Source: an uncultured SAR86 cluster bacterium (GTDB lineage Bacteria; Pseudomonadota; Gammaproteobacteria; Magnimaribacterales; D2472). Taken from it: a DNA stretch of 64,000 bases. Of the stretch, positions 62,737 to 64,000 are shown in pieces. The stretch covers positions 1 to 64,000 of the forward strand of contig CACKEY010000003.1 in assembly GCA_902599315.1 (NCBI GenBank), given 5' to 3'. The stretch's first letter is position 1. Every line of letters begins with the position of its first letter. A program made the position numbers and the translations under genes. The notes beneath the pieces were generated by a model. The model was not told the DNA's origin and ran no database searches. It saw nothing but the letters and a program-made list of their open reading frames with translations.

Positions 62737-63594
62737 CTATTTTGAAATTGTTACTTTGTTGGAATAAATTTCATGAAATAGTTTAATTGCAATGGAATCT
62801 GATATGCCCCATTTTGTAGAGGTTATTTGTTGAATTTCTAATTGCTCTGAAATAAATTTAAAAATATTTAAAGCGTGATCTATAACATCAGCTCTATCAG
62901 GAGAAAATGCATATTTTTTAATTTTTTCCTCTGCAGTAAGTTTAGATATTTTTTTCACTTTTTTTCTAAATTCGCTTAATGACATGTCTTTTGTTTTATG
63001 TGCGCTAAGAAATGATCTAATGTTTCCACCTATACCAATTAATTTTTTCTTTGGTTTAATAGATTTTAGCCACTCCTCCAAGCGATTCCATTCTTGTTTT
63101 TCATCTTTACCAAGTAAATTACGAACTGCTCCAAGTTGAAAAGATCGAATAATAGTATCTTCGTTATTACGAATAAAGAATTCAGTACTGCCTCCTCCTA
63201 AGTCAACAAAAATCTTATTTTTACCGGTATTACTTTTAGGATGAAATCGAATTAATTTTGCCTCCTCTAGTCCAGATATTACTCTCAAAGGCCGGTTAAT
63301 AGCCGTTTCTATATATCTTCTTGCATCTTCAGAGTTTTCTGTATCTCTAAATGCGGAGGTAGCCACGATTTCATATTGTGTGATAAGGTTCTGCGCAAAT
63401 ATTTCCTCATATTCACGAATTGTTTTAATTACTTGATCAAGTTTAGATTCACTAAGATTTCCCTGATTAAATACATCACTTCCAAGTCTGATCGGCGATC
63501 TGATCCCTTGAACAAACTCTATAGAGGCAGGAGTTGTTTTAAATATTTTTGATTTAATAGCATTAGTCCCTATGTCAATCGATGCAATCTTCAT
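62737..63594 (-). CDS. ppx: Exopolyphosphatase/GppA phosphatase family protein
   Basis: 285 residues, the size of short Ppx/GppA enzymes with only the two actin-like subdomains. 'MKIASIDIGTNAIKSKIF' and 'KIFVDLGGGSTEFFI' are the phosphate loops, and 'ATSAFRDTENSEDARRYIE' and 'RVISGLEEAKLIRF' are family motifs. It hydrolyses inorganic polyphosphate or (p)ppGpp-type terminal phosphates. Its start overlaps the PPK2 stop by 1 nt, pairing synthesis and breakdown of polyphosphate in one operon. The large C-terminal HD domain of E. coli Ppx is missing. Confidence 0.88.
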   Translation of the reverse strand: MKIASIDIGTNAIKSKIFKTTPASIEFVQGIRSPIRLGSDVFNQGNLSESKLDQVIKTIREYEEIFAQNLITQYEIVATSAFRDTENSEDARRYIETAINRPLRVISGLEEAKLIRFHPKSNTGKNKIFVDLGGGSTEFFIRNNEDTIIRSFQLGAVRNLLGKDEKQEWNRLEEWLKSIKPKKKLIGIGGNIRSFLSAHKTKDMSLSEFRKKVKKISKLTAEEKIKKYAFSPDRADVIDHALNIFKFISEQLEIQQITSTKWGISDSIAIKLFHEIYSNKVTISK

Positions 63595-64000
63595 TAATCA
63601 TCATCCATATATTTGCTTAAAATCTTATATTGCTCATAGTCTAAGTTATTAAATTCAACTCCCTCTAATAAAACTTTATAGTTATTTATATTTTTTGACC
63701 ATGTAAGGGGTTTCAAAAGTTTTTTGTTTTCATAATCTGTTTGATTAAGTAAAAATCTTAACGCTGTAAGGCGAGCAATCATTTTATTATTAGCGTTGAT
63801 TGCAATCCATGGAGAAAAATCGGGAGAAGTTTTTTCAAACATTTGTTCTTTGTATAGTGTAAATGCATCCCATTTGGTGACGATACGCTCATCATTAGGA
63901 GAGAGTTTCCAATATTTAAGTTCCGAATGTTTGCGAGCTTTCATTCTTCGCTTTTGTTGATCTTTAGATAATGAAAAATAAAATTTAATAATTTCAACTC
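63594..64000 (-). CDS. ppk2: Polyphosphate kinase 2 (PPK2), C-terminal part (5' end outside window)
   Basis: The frame stays open to the window edge, so about 135 C-terminal residues are visible. 'EIIKFYFSLSKDQQKRRMKARK', 'WKLSPNDERIVTKWDAFTLYKEQMFEKTSPDFSPWIAINANNKMIARL' match the PPK2 family (typical 'KDEQ.xR', 'WK.S..D', 'T…PW…DDK..AR'). PPK2 transfers phosphate between polyphosphate and nucleotides. Located directly before ppx and facing phoBR, it belongs to the phosphate-storage module. Confidence 0.88.
   Translation of the reverse strand, partial: VEIIKFYFSLSKDQQKRRMKARKHSELKYWKLSPNDERIVTKWDAFTLYKEQMFEKTSPDFSPWIAINANNKMIARLTALRFLLNQTDYENKKLLKPLTWSKNINNYKVLLEGVEFNNLDYEQYKILSKYMDDD

Noticed and set aside
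1-64000. CRISPR arrays, insertion sequences, prophage, toxin-antitoxin or restriction systems
   Set aside because: No regularly spaced repeats, transposases, integrases, phage structural genes, or recognisable TA or methylase/nuclease genes were found.

Overview
This window looks like a chromosomal segment of an AT-rich, streamlined marine gammaproteobacterium. The SAR86 clade is the best guess, but that is an inference from style and not from a marker search. Reasons: very low G+C; tightly packed genes with many 1-8 nt overlaps; an unusually high load of TonB-dependent receptors (TBDRs: one partial, three complete); many lipid-type oxidoreductases, acyl-CoA enzymes and SDRs; and an mltD/rnhA/dnaQ neighbourhood that also exists in Escherichia coli. 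I see no insertion sequence, prophage, integrase or CRISPR array. No gap without a gene exceeds about 210 nt.

Layout. 1-1437: 3' end of a TBDR. 1540-4924: peptide ABC importer oppABC without its ATPases. 4921-9046: mltD, then the overlapping set rnhA-dnaQ-gltX. 9043-13598 (minus): overlapping operon of an alpha/beta-hydrolase-like protein lacking its serine, a DASS transporter, a gamma-glutamyltransferase and an EthD-like protein. 13649-19613 (minus): thiolase-like protein, M20 amidohydrolase and a TBDR. 19678-19753: tRNA-Ala(GGC), beside an alternative oxidase. 20466-29647: SGNH hydrolase-like protein, TBDR, DUF305-LVIVD protein and M16 protease. 29707-33888: alanine dehydrogenase, OYE/FadH-like reductase, SnoaL-like protein and thymidine kinase.

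33892-39267 is the most unusual block. A Rieske-oxygenase-like protein that has lost both histidine ligands of its Fe-S cluster is divergent from acetoacetate-decarboxylase-family, SDR and cytochrome P450 genes. These are followed by a relic of a second P450 3' end, a 67-aa membrane protein and a membrane desaturase/hydroxylase. A TBDR (39635-41812) and a glutaryl-CoA dehydrogenase follow. 43095-47299: MacB-type ABC efflux genes plus a GT4 glycosyltransferase. 47296-48745: an ELM1-like protein and a half-size glycosyltransferase. 49284-55911 (minus): a steroid- or isoprenoid-style catabolic operon (SDR, KstD-like flavoprotein, acyl-CoA synthetase, SDR, second gamma-glutamyltransferase). 55929-58430: a surface subtilisin-like lipoprotein autotransporter. 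58468-60177: a second acyl-CoA ligase. 60236-64000: PhoB-PhoR facing Ppx and a partial PPK2, a phosphate/polyphosphate module.

Together the genes suggest a heterotroph that imports large or hydrophobic organics through TBDRs, oxidises cyclic or branched lipids to CoA thioesters, and scavenges peptides and gamma-glutamyl compounds. The only four strong intrinsic terminators I found each follow one of the four TBDR genes.
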